This document shows positions 11,164-20,789 of a DNA stretch of 64,000 nt, one piece after another; position 1 is the first letter of the stretch, and each line of letters begins with the position of its first letter. The notes under the pieces were generated by a model. It did no database searches. It saw nothing but the letters and a program-made list of their open reading frames with translations, and was not told the DNA's origin. The position numbers and the translations under genes were made by a program. Origin of the DNA: Isoetes taiwanensis (Eukaryota; Streptophyta; Lycopodiopsida; Isoetales; Isoetaceae); contig JAJEKV010000056.1 in assembly GCA_021234155.1 (NCBI GenBank), forward strand, positions 6,198,932-6,262,931, written 5' to 3'.

Positions 11164-12723
11164 TGTGACGTTCCAGCACAGTATAGGGTCCCAGGACGTA
11201 TACTGTACTACCCCGTCACGCGTACACGCCACTCCGACCGACGTGTACGCCAACGGATAGCCAGGTAAGTAGCCCTAGGGGCAACTTGCTAGGAGTGTTC
11301 ATATATTATTAATGTGCACATGTGCACATTAATGTGGGCACACCTTTCCATGTTGGCATATTTTGCCACCTAGCCATTAAAGGCAAGTGGGGCCTTTCCA
11401 ATTATCCCACATGCCAAAATGGGTAATTGGAAACCCTAGCCTAAACCCCATGTCTATTTAGGGTAGGAAAACCCTAGCTTGCTAGTTTTTCGTCCTTAGG
11501 GTTTTAGAGCTCAGTTTTGGCTGCCCCAGGAGCCAAAACCGCCTCCCAGACGCCGCCCAAGCGAATTGCGCCATCAGTTCCCCTGAATTCGATCAGCCCA
11601 GCAGGATGGTTGAACTCAGGTCAGGAGGAGCCACTCAGGGATCAGGTATTTGGTCAATTTAATAGCTTAAACCGTCTTCTAGTCATAGAACCAGTAAGTT
11701 TAGACTATTAAATTGCCCATAGTAGCTATCTAGATCTTAGATCTCGGACACTAACTAAAGAACCTAACTCTATGATTTAGATTAGATCTAGTTCTTTAGT
11801 TCTTCTGTGATGTATATGGATGATGTATCTTTGGAACTCCTTGTATTGGGAAGGGGGGTAGAGGCCCTAAGGCTTGTAGTTGATGCTCCTAGAGTAGCCT
11901 CTCTAGCACACTGTAGATTTGGCCTGTAGGCAAGAGCCACACCGGTTGTGGGTGAAGGGGCCAGACTGGCTAAGAAGGAGGTTCATGTTCTGACTCTTGA
12001 ACGATCCCCCTGGTGTGTAAAGCCTACCGGGGATCATTGTGACTAGGTCTAATGGCTTACCACTGAGTGCGGGTAAGGCATGGGCTCGACACCGTGAAGG
12101 TGTGTACACTTTCCGTGGGTTCCCCGGTCGAATCTGGGCGGTGGCCCTCTAGTCACCTTGAGTCGGCATGTAGATCTCGGGGGGAGTGATCCCCACCCGC
12201 CCCATCGAACCGGGAGGATGAGACCGGTGAATAGCCCCTTCGGCTATGCATCCGGCGGGCTACAGTCAGGTCCCGACACTTTTCAGCCTACTCTGCAAAG
12301 TGTGCACAGGAGGGGCGGATGGAGTGGACAACCCTATGCCATGTTCTTATGCCAGCCAACTCCATTGCCATGAATTCTGTCTGCAATGAACTCTGGAGAC
12401 CCAAGCCGTCAGTCACTCCCTTGAGTCTGAGCCTTGGGTAGGATTCCCTATGTGATGTGCTGACCATTGTCTATGCAGATGTTGATATACCACCCCTCTG
12501 GGTGGATGGAGGATTCTGTTGGTACTGACATGTATGTTTACGCTTCCGCAGCTAGGTAGGCCCTGAGGGAGACAGGGTAGAATGACACCTTCACTCTTCC
12601 CACCGGACTCGTTCACGGTGCAAATGATATGTGGAGGGCCCCTTGACGCGATGGAGCTGGTGTGGGGGAAGAACTCCTGTTTGTATACGGTGAGAGCACC
12701 GTACACGAGTAGGGGACGTCACA
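11164..12723 (+). repeat. 5' LTR of the chromovirus
   Basis: A 1560-bp LTR starting TGTGAC and ending GTCACA, a perfect 6-bp inverted terminus. Bases from about 11275 to 11880 are almost identical to 25193-25800 in the 3' LTR. Similarity resumes after a patchy stretch and ends at 12515, where the 3' copy is truncated. A 26-bp perfect palindrome centred on ACATGT lies at 11308-11333. A 64-codon open frame (11517-11711) is present in both LTRs; it has no recognised homology and probably is not coding. Confidence 0.95.
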
Positions 12724-12724
12724 A

Positions 12725-12736
12725 TGGTATCAGAGC
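12725..12736 (+). other. Primer-binding site (initiator tRNA-Met type)
   Basis: TGGTATCAGAGC directly follows the LTR end (one base between), matching the primer site common in plant LTR elements, complementary to the 3' end of initiator tRNA-Met. It sets the LTR boundary at 12723. Confidence 0.9.
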
Positions 12737-12928
12737 AATGTTCTTGGAGACCAAGAGCAAAGCACTGACCATGTTCCCAGTAGTACTAACTTGATAGGAT
12801 CCTCAAGCCTCGAAAAGTGGGAAAATTTTTTTCTCATCTTTGTAGTTTATGCTAAGCTAGTAACAATTAAGTGAATTGGAATTTAACAAGATTAAAAAGA
12901 ATGAGCCAAAATTTTTCCAAGTGAGGTG

Positions 12929-13184
12929 GTCTCACGACCGCTACCGGGTCGAGAACTAAATTTTAGTTTTGAAGCGAGGCTAAGTCGTGAGACATCGAGC
13001 CAAGAACACCAAAACATGATGAATTTGAGAAAAATAATGTGGTAAGGCTAATTCTAAGGTAGGAATTAGTTAGAATAGCATGTTTTAATTACCTAAAACC
13101 CTAGAAATGTATGAGATCTCCGCATTTCCGCTACCGGTCGCAAAACTAAACATTAGTATTGGAACGAGGCGCAAGCTGTGAGAC
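12929..13184 (+). repeat. Hairpin repeats A and B in the retroelement leader
   Basis: Copy A (12929-12993) has perfect 10-bp arms, GTCTCACGAC and GTCGTGAGAC, and an inner stem AACTAAA / TTTAGTT. Copy B (about 13115-13184) keeps the right side (GAGGCGCAAGCTGTGAGACC) but its left arm is degraded. Two more copies occur at 14799-15064. The arms differ in sequence between copies while staying complementary, which points to selection for the fold or to recurrent inverted duplication. Confidence 0.8.
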
Positions 13185-13286
13185 CAATAGGTAGAAAAAG
13201 TCTGAAATAAGTATAAGTTTTAACTAAGTTGGTGCCTTAGCATGTTAAACAGAGCAACTTGAGTTTTGACCTAAAATTCCCCAAGC

Positions 13287-13294
13287 TATAAATA
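13287..13294 (+). promoter_or_regulatory. Internal TATA box, module 1
   Basis: TATAAATA lies 110 bp upstream of the ATG at 13398 and downstream of hairpins A and B. A C/T-rich tract follows, as in plant core promoters. Promoter activity is an inference. Confidence 0.4.
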
Positions 13295-13397
13295 GATGTA
13301 GAACCCCCCTCATTTTTTTCGTCCAAGCCCTAGAAATCCGCTCTTCCCAACTTAGGCGATCTTTCGGGCTCTTATCCGATTGACGATCCGTAAAAGC

Positions 13398-13676
13398 ATG
13401 GCCCGAACCAAACGGATCAAGGGAAGCGCCGCCTGTGCGAAACCACCAGCGCCACCGAGACGGAGATCATTCGAACATGCTTCGCGGAGAGGCTCGCGAG
13501 GGGGGTCGCTCACGGACGAGGAGCAAGACACGTCCGATCTGATTGATGTCTTCAACCAGCAGGCGGAGCAGGACGAGGCCACATCACCGAACTCCATGGA
13601 CGAGGAGACGAGGGAGGTGTATGAAGAAATAGAGCGGGAGATCCGGCAGCAGGAACAAGCAGAAGACCTTTCGTGA
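13398..13676 (+). CDS. Unassigned ORF at the gag position
   Basis: An open frame of 92 codons from MARTKRIKG to QAEDLS, basic then strongly acidic (EEQDTSD, EETREVYEEIEREIR). It is the first open frame after the primer site, so it may be the start of Gag, but no capsid or zinc-knuckle motif is present. The downstream sequence (13770-14475) is rich in lysine and arginine codons in several frames and is broken. An in-frame ATG exists at 13380, but the one at 13398 is used because it begins the basic segment. Confidence 0.4.
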   Translation: MARTKRIKGSAACAKPPAPPRRRSFEHASRRGSRGGSLTDEEQDTSDLIDVFNQQAEQDEATSPNSMDEETREVYEEIEREIRQQEQAEDLS

Positions 13677-14798
13677 CGCACCCACGTAGATCCTCGAAAG
13701 GATGAGCAAGTGACAGTCCGGAGCCGCCAGAGGTAGCGAATCTTTAGAAGGTTCATCGAAAAGTACGAAATGGCGCGAAGAGAAAGGAAGACAAAAAGAG
13801 GAAAAGGGAGGAAAAGGAACAAAAGGCGCGTAAGAGAAGAAGAAGGCGAAAAGGGAAGTTCGTGGTCGGCACAAGGAGGACGGCGGATTGCCCGCCAAGG
13901 AAGAGGCCGAACCCCAAGATCGCCATCAAGGAGCTGCAACCCGAATTTAACCCCCAAACCCCTCCGACGACTCTTCCGATGAAGATTTTAACCCTAATGC
14001 TGCAGGTGGGAGCTCTTCTAAGCACCTGTGCAACGAAAGGTGAAGTACCGAAAGCAGCCGGCACCGAAAGCAAAACCAAAGAAGACCAAGTGCGGGAACC
14101 CCCGAAAACCCGGCATAGGATAGAAAGAAGAAGCAACCACGACCTGCCCAGAAGCCTACGCCACCGACGGTGGGTGAAGATTTATGAAAGGAAGATGAGG
14201 GAGCACGAAGCATATATGAAGAAGTGGGAGGCCTACAAAGAAGTATTATGAAGAAAACAGTGGTCGTTCATCGAGGGAGGGCGACCAACGGCAAAGAAAC
14301 CTTAAAGCCGCCACCACCGGGCCCAAGGTTCCCAAGCCACCACCAAAGAAGAAAGCTGATAGAAAGGAGGTGGAGAGAAGAGCTAAGGGAGATTAGACAC
14401 TTCCAAAAGCCTACGGTCTCCCAATTCCCGCGCCCCCTTCGCTCGGTTGGTGCGAAAGTGATGCGGAGGCTCTGAAACGTACTTTAGAGTCACGGACGAA
14501 GGCTGGCAGCAATGCAAGAGGCGGCCGAGGCAAAGATAGTGCAACATTTTGAAGATTCAACAGCACCCTGCACCGGCCCACGCCAAGCGGGTAATCTTAA
14601 TGCGACAAGACATGAGTCTTGCGACCCGCATAAAGGGAGAACGGCCTTAGAAACTTTTGTTGTAAATAATTAAAAATTTTGTAATATAGAGCAATTTTGT
14701 GTACCTTGATGACATAAACTTGGTTAATTAGAGCAAATTAATAAGTTTTAGCTTTTATTTCAGTGAAATAGGACATTTGCAAGCCGAGAGACATGATG
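13677..14798 (+). pseudogene. Basic, frame-broken ORF remnant in the retroelement
   Basis: Lys/Arg/Glu-rich open frames shift every 100-400 bp (for example 13770-13982, 13862-14251, 14224-14475), consistent with one decayed reading frame of low complexity. It may be the N-terminal part of a Gag polyprotein. Nothing specific can be recognised. Reverse-strand open frames here follow from base composition. Confidence 0.35.
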
Positions 14799-15064
14799 TC
14801 TCACAGCTCGCGCCTGGTCGCAAAACTAAAAGTTAGTTTTGAAGCGAGGCGCAAGCTGTGAGATCTCGCCCAAACTTGACCAAAACAGCTCCAAATCGGC
14901 CAAATATTAAGGGGTCAATTCTGCCTGATTTGATGAGCCCATCACCCTTACACCATTAGTTTACCCAAATTAGACACTTTTGATCGAAATGAGACTGATG
15001 TCTCACAGCTCGCGCCTGGTCAAAGAACTAAAAGTTAGTTTTGAAGCGAGGCTAGTCGTGAGAC
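14799..15064 (+). repeat. Hairpin repeats C and D in the retroelement
   Basis: Copy C (14799-14863) has perfect arms, TCTCACAGCT and AGCTGTGAGA, with inner stem AAAACTAA / TTAGTTTT. Copy D (15001-15064) has left arm TCTCACAGCT but right arm GTCGTGAGA, so it is a hybrid between types A and C. The inner GAAGCGAGGC motif is shared with copy A. Confidence 0.85.
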
Positions 15065-15254
15065 CTCTTACCATTTCTTCACCAGGACTTGTCAAAGTCA
15101 CCTTCAACCTATTGCATAGCATCTTTTAGGTAATCTAGCCTTGTTCAAGCATCCCATATAGTCCTCAAACTCCCATTTTGACCTCAGATAGGCTAGAATT
15201 ACCCAACCCTAGGAAATTTTCAAGTCATCCAAAAATTAGGGTTTTCTCCTTTTC

Positions 15255-15262
15255 TATAAATA
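15255..15262 (+). promoter_or_regulatory. Internal TATA box, module 2
   Basis: TATAAATA is followed by a C/T-rich stretch and an ATG at about 15376, and lies downstream of hairpins C and D. This repeats the hairpin-TATA-ORF order seen at 12.93-13.4 kb. Function is inferred from layout only. Confidence 0.4.
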
Positions 15263-15375
15263 GACCCCTCACTTCTCAGATAGCACCCTACAAATCTGCT
15301 CCTGCCCTTCTAGCCGATTTCTCAACTTCCCGAGGCTCTTGCAAACGTTTTGTTACCCTCTTCTGCAATTAATCA

Positions 15376-16781
15376 ATGGCAACTTCGATTTCCACAGATG
15401 GTACAGCCACAATCATCTTTCTTGGGCCGACGTCGACCAAATCTTCCAAATCTTCGTGAAGGAGGTAGATGTCCAAGCAACCTTGCACGCACCCCAAATT
15501 ATAGTAGAGTCTTGACCGAGTTCCAAGCTAGGGTAGAACCAGCGCTAGTGCAACTCCCCCTTGTGTAGGCTATTTTGTTCCTAGACAGGTCCACTGCGGC
15601 GGATTAGACGATGTCCCTAACATCGCCAAATACCTCACAAACAAGGCGCACCGCACACACCGAGCCAATGGTCCTAATCACAACAGGGACCAAGTACTTC
15701 TCTTTCAACACCGCCTGGCAATCTTTCTCACCCACCGCGTGCGAGAACACCGTGGGGAAACCTCCATTCCCCCATGGACGTGGACCCATTGGCCATAGCA
15801 GTGAGAACAACGGCTCCTCACACATGAATGAGCAGAGCACGAAGGGGAAGGAAGAAGACTTCGGATGAACAGAATCGAAGAAGAGGAAGACTATGTCGAG
15901 CTCGACCCAGCGGAAGAGCGGCGACAAGCGCAGCAGAGTGGCAAGACTTGAAAGAAGCCGGCAGACTCTCGAAAGTCGCGCCACCCCCTGGTTAGGCATC
16001 ACAAGCCTAGCTCCCATTATTGTCGAAGGTGAGGAGTTTCGCTCCCTGTTTACATTCAAAACCTCCCTGCGCGGGGAAGGGAGTACCGACCCAAAGAGTT
16101 GCTGCACCAACTCCTAAGAACGGACTTGGGCGACTTCATCGTCCGGGAGAATCCGACTTCCCCCAAAGGGAAGCCCGACACTTACACGGAGAGTTTTACC
16201 TCCGACATCCAAGACTACAGCAACATCGGGCGGGTTATGGAGGCGCATTAAGGCGGAGAACAAGCTACCGACGGAGGAAGAGTTCCTTTGCTCTTCGTGA
16301 ACGATGGGGATCCGCTTATGCACCTCAAACATCCTAACGGCAAGCTCGCGTCAAGCAAAGACCTCCCCTGAGAGGACAGAGTTCGACCTCCGGGAGGGCT
16401 TCAAAGAATCGAGACTACGGGAGCTCACCACGGTGGAGGTTGATGACTTCGAAGCGCATACGAGCTGGATACCGAGTGGCCGAGGACCCGTCTCGCAACG
16501 ACAGGTCACTACGGTATTACCTGCCACTGCTGATGGATGGAAGAATAGCGGTTATCCACCGCAAGTTCACCCCCAGAGGCGAGGAAGGAGTATCGTTGCT
16601 GATTGCACTCTCAGGATTCGGCCGGCATGCGCGGTTACCCCTTAATACCGAGTATGCAATCCTGGTGAAGAGAGCGGTAGCACTCGACGTCTTCGACTTC
16701 GCCATACCTTACAGGCGGCAGGCAAGACTGTCAGTGACAGCAGCTTATACCTCCCACCGCAGAATAGAAGATTTGGCAAGA
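15376..16781 (+). pseudogene. Unassigned second ORF remnant, frame-broken
   Basis: Coding-like GC-rich sequence in shifting frames, with readable pieces such as WADVDQIFQIFVKEVDVQA (about 15425), LLHQLLRTDLGDFIV (about 16100) and SLRYYLPLLMDGRIAVIHRKF (about 16520). The pieces look like one protein broken by small indels, ending near 16793. I recognise no family; it may be a retroelement accessory ORF or a captured host gene. Confidence 0.4.
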
Positions 16782-17989
16782 AACAAGGTTTAAAATGAAA
16801 CGCACTTATTTAAGAAGTGCGTTTGAAAGATTCCTTCTAAAAATTTACAAAATTCTAAAATACCCCTAAAAAGGACTCTTTTACTATCTTGTGTCTAAAG
16901 ATTTATAAAACTGCTCATGAAAACAGACATTTTAGGAAGACTTAACATTAAGGAGAAGAACAACAAAGAAAAATATCTCATTTTAGAGGGGAAAAGGACC
17001 ACTATGAAAGTCAAAGATTTATTATGGGGCAAACTCATATGAAAAAATTAGACGCTTTTGTATCTTATCCCTTAGAACGTTTATATTGGCTGTTATAGAA
17101 GACAAAAAATTTGTTATTTCACAACCATTTTGGCTAAACATCCTAATTGACCTTAAAAGACATTGGGAGACAGTTGAACAAACTGTTTGAATGAAAAATT
17201 ATTGTTTTTGCATCATATGGTATTACAAATGATAATACATCCACGAAATCATGCAATTAGTTGAAGTTCCAACTGACGATGCCGTATAAATTTATACCGA
17301 GGAAACAGAAGTTGAAGTAGTGAAGCTCTGTGATTACATGGCCTTCTTTGTTGTTCTCGGAGATGTATTCATCATGTCTTTGAGCTTGCACAATACCAAT
17401 CCACAATATAGTGATGTTGAGAAGATAGTCAAGCTCCTTGTCAATGTTGAGAGTCTTCAGCACAATTCCATCATCTGTAGCAGTGGGCGTCACTGCACAT
17501 TTCTCCACAGAGAAGTATTTGTCTATCTTGCTTTTTTTTGTCTGTTTGCAAAGAAATAGGTAAACTTTTGAGGGGTTGCTACTCCTCGCACCCCTATGGA
17601 CAAACTACGTAGTTTCCTTCTCGTTGAACACATGTGTCTCCATAACATTTTGGGGTCCTTTGCCTTTAGAAGCAGTTTTTGAGCTGCCTAAAGTGAAGTT
17701 AGCATGTGTGTAGAGAAAAAAAAAAGTAAAAAACAACAACGGATTCGACTAATTTATGCTCTAACATTGCATTACAAGGTCGAGAATTTAGAACTATTTT
17801 AGAACTTTTGAACTAAAAAACTAAGAAAACTCCATAAAAAATTATCCCTTGAGTGTGTTATTTCAACAGTATGAAGTTGCAAAAACCTTTGGGAGCAAGA
17901 AAGACCCCACAAGATTTTGCACGATATAAACTTATACTTCTGGACTACATATTTTATGTATATATATATCTATATACATCTTATACATG

Positions 17990-17992
<3 letters not shown>

Positions 17993-18080
<88 letters not shown>
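17993..18080. repeat. (AT)n microsatellite
   Basis: About 88 bp of uninterrupted AT dinucleotides inside the nested TIR element; a second run spans about 18250-18282. Length is likely polymorphic and may be misassembled. Confidence 0.95.
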
Positions 18081-18085
<5 letters not shown>

Positions 18086-18243
18086 ATATATACGTTCACA
18101 TATTTGTATATATAAAAAAAAAAAAAACTTATAAATTTATATCAAGAGAAGTCTCATGTATAGATTTATACCGCAAGACTTCTCTTTTTTTCGGATATAT
18201 ATATGTAAATATATATGTTATATATATATTATATATTTATATA

Positions 18244-18285
<42 letters not shown>

Positions 18286-18286
<1 letters not shown>

Positions 18287-18506
18287 GTATAAATTTATAC
18301 CGAGAAAATTTATAACGCTTGGGTCCTCTTGCGGTATAAATTTATACCGCTCGAGTCCTTTTGCTGTATAAATTTATACCGCTCGAGTTCTTTTGTTGTA
18401 TAAATCTATACCGCTCAAGTCTTCTTGCGGTATAAATTTATACCGTGCAAACTCTCTAGCATACTATGTCCACATATTACTATCTATTGAGGTATAAATT
18501 TATACC
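18286..18506. repeat. Palindromic minisatellite GCGGTATAAATTTATACCGC
   Basis: Six copies of the palindrome, or near copies, occur between 18286 and 18506: 18286-18301, 18331-18350 (perfect 20 bp), about 18364, about 18395, 18428 and 18491. They are spaced roughly 32-60 bp and separated by CTCGAGTCCTTTTG-like spacers. One more copy is at about 17283 and degraded ones lie at 18130-18175. All lie inside the nested TIR element. Confidence 0.9.
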
Positions 18507-19108
18507 ATCTTGAAATTTATTTGGAAGAAACTAAGGACTACAGAGAACAAATAAATTACAAAGTTTAAAAAAGTCCAGATTGGATACATACGTCGCCATC
18601 ATCGCAGATATCTAAGTCTATAGCAAGTTTGGAGGAGCAAATAAGAGCAAGTGTATAAAGCAAAGCGCAAGCATCTTCGACTTCACCTCGCGTGTGAGGC
18701 ATACTTTAAGGTGACAATATTTGCTTCATTGAGGCAATATCAAAATGTGTTGCATTTTTTGCAATTTTGTTCATAATTTTGTAGTGAATTTATAAACTTT
18801 GAACTAAATACGTTTTTGGGCACTCTTAGCGCTTGCTGTTTTTTTTCAATGTCTATTTTGTTTTGTCCTTAAAAATATTACTATTTCTCAAACCAAACTA
18901 GGGGGCCAAAAAATGGTACCAAACAATTTTGAATGGAAGCTGAGTTCAAATTCCCCTCCAAAAATGGTGCCTAAAATATTCAAATTGTCACACTTGTCAC
19001 AAATATACCAAGAAAAGGGCATTTTTAAGGGAATTTTAGGGAATCTTTCAAAGATTCCTTTTGAAGTGTGTTTGCAGCAAATAAGTGCGTTTCATTTTAA
19101 ACTTTGTT

Positions 19109-19960
19109 AAGAGCATTACAAGGTGGATCTCCAGCCAATGTCCTTAGGAACTTGGGCCATTCAGTGGGAACAGCCCAAGTGAAAAAGTTCCTGGAGGATA
19201 ATCCATCTTACCGGCGACAACAGGAATGATTAGCCGTAGTTGTAATTTTTGTATTAGTGTAATATAAAATATAAATATAATATTCTCTTGCACTATAAAT
19301 GTTTTGTTGATATATTTTGTGTCCCCCCCCAACAAACATAAATAATGCAAGAAAACAAGGAAAACTAACCATGTAGCTATGAACCACTTGTGTATGCAGC
19401 TAGAGGCCTAAGCGCAGGGAACGACAACCTACCTGAACTTATAGAGGAACAGAGTCCGCCCAGTGCCACGCCTAAGGGAACCTGCTTGAAGAATTTGGAC
19501 AAATGACCCCGTAAGAAGAAATATCGCAAATGAGGACGGACCTCGAACGATAAAGGCTTTGCTAGCCGCATGCTGTGAGCGAGGTTCGGTGGTAACGCCA
19601 ACCGCCGCAAGCATCAGCCGAGAAAACGTAGAGACAAGAAGAGGAGCAAGAGAGGAAGGTCCCCAGCTCGGACTCCTCGACTCAAGCTCGGGATTCGTGA
19701 CCGGGTCTCGAGGAAGAAGAAGGGCGTAACCAAGTCCGGAAATGCATCTAAAGGCGTAGGAACACCCCGACGGACGACAAAGGGACACAAGAACCTCGAC
19801 TACCGTAAGAAAGTAGACTCTCGCATTGGGAAATGTTTGGAAGGCCAGGAAGCTCGAGCAATTCTCGCCAGCAGAACAGTCGCATGGAGGCGTAGGGCTT
19901 GGCTTGACGAGATGAGCGAATCACGGCAATGCCTATGGTATGAAGGATAAGGATAAAGGC
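19109..19960 (+). other. Retroelement DNA after the nested insertion
   Basis: GC-rich, frame-broken sequence leading into recognisable capsid sequence. It contains basic stretches (for example near 19620) that may be Gag N-terminal, but no motif identifies it. Confidence 0.4.
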
Positions 19961-20670
19961 AGGGGTGGCAACAAATAACCCGAAGGAGCAGCAAAGACGC
20001 ATTTGGTGGAAGGGCTATGCCAAGGCTCATGGCTTAAGCGGGGATGCTTGCGTGTTCAAGAAGTTTGCTAAAGCCTTCAAAAGCGCCATTACGTTCCAAG
20101 AGAGCACAAGTCCAAAGATGATGCAAAGAGTTCTACAAGGTTGCGGCAAGGCAACAAGTCGAGACAAAATACACGGAGGAATTTATGAGGCTAAGGTCAG
20201 TATGTGCCAAAGTTAGGTGAGAAGCATGCGGTGGAAAGCTACATTGAAGGTCTGAATGAGGAGATCCGCAAGCTTGTAAGGGCAATAAACCCTAGAAACA
20301 AGATATCGGAAGCGAGTCCAAGGCAATAAGCTTGCAAGGAACGGGACCTCGGAGAATAGCGGGCGAGAGGCAACAAGTATTACCAAGATAAAGGCAAGGC
20401 AAAGAAAGGCGGTTTAGCACGAGGACAACACGGACCCAGACCAGCTAGAGCCCCATATAGTGGCAATCAAGGGAAGCGGCGGGGAGAAGAAGCGGGTGTC
20501 TTTCAAAGACAAACAGAAGGGTCAAACTACTCCAAAGCGGTCGATCCTTTACTGCGCAGCCATGCCCAAGGAAAAGAGACGAGAGTGCATAGAAAAGCGG
20601 CTTTTGCCGGTGTTTCCAGCCAGGCCATAGGGCAAATGAACTGCCCATATGTCATGAGTGCGGCCTAGCG
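19960..20670 (+). pseudogene. gag capsid/nucleocapsid remnant
   Basis: Pieces of a plant Ty3-type Gag can be read in different frames: CVFKKFAKAFKSAITFQES, then KYTEEFMRLRSVCAK, then ESYIEGLNEEIRKLVRAINP, followed by a basic glycine/arginine segment and a degenerate zinc-knuckle-like RCFQPGHRANELPICHECG (about 20605-20665). This fits the retrotransposon-gag domain followed by a CCHC motif. Frameshifts and stops break the frame at least four times. Confidence 0.75.
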
Positions 20671-20789
20671 AGTTGGGAGATTGGGACACTCGTCGGCGAC
20701 GGCGGCGAGGAGGCCCGCGACTACATTCAGGTGAGTGTCATATCTTTGCCGCAATAGATACGAGAAGCAAGCGAGCCAAGATAAAGTAA

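Larger units (their letters stand above)
16782..19108. mobile_element. Nested TIR DNA element without transposase
   Basis: A 2327-bp AT-rich insertion in GC-richer retroelement DNA. Its ends are inverted copies: AACAAGG at 16782, then GTTTAAAATGAAACGCACTT and four further bases, are matched by the reverse complement of the right end, with one mismatch in 30. Subterminal GAAAGATTCC is shared by both ends, and the left end folds (CGCACTT / AAGTGCG). A 4-bp AAGA flanks both sides (16778-16781 and 19109-19112) and may be the target duplication. No transposase is seen, so it would be non-autonomous; the superfamily is undetermined. Confidence 0.75.

Noticed and set aside
11517-11711. 64-codon ORF starting MAAPGAKTA, present in both LTRs
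   Set aside because: Its conservation follows from LTR identity; no homology or independent coding signal was seen.
13352-14213. Long minus-strand open frames (up to 201 codons) in the retroelement
   Set aside because: They are antisense to the Lys/Glu-rich retroelement ORF remnants; composition (Ser/Phe/Leu-rich) and lack of homology mark them as shadows.
17917-18371. Open frames of repeated Tyr-Ile codons
   Set aside because: They are translations of the (AT)n microsatellite and palindromic minisatellite, not proteins.
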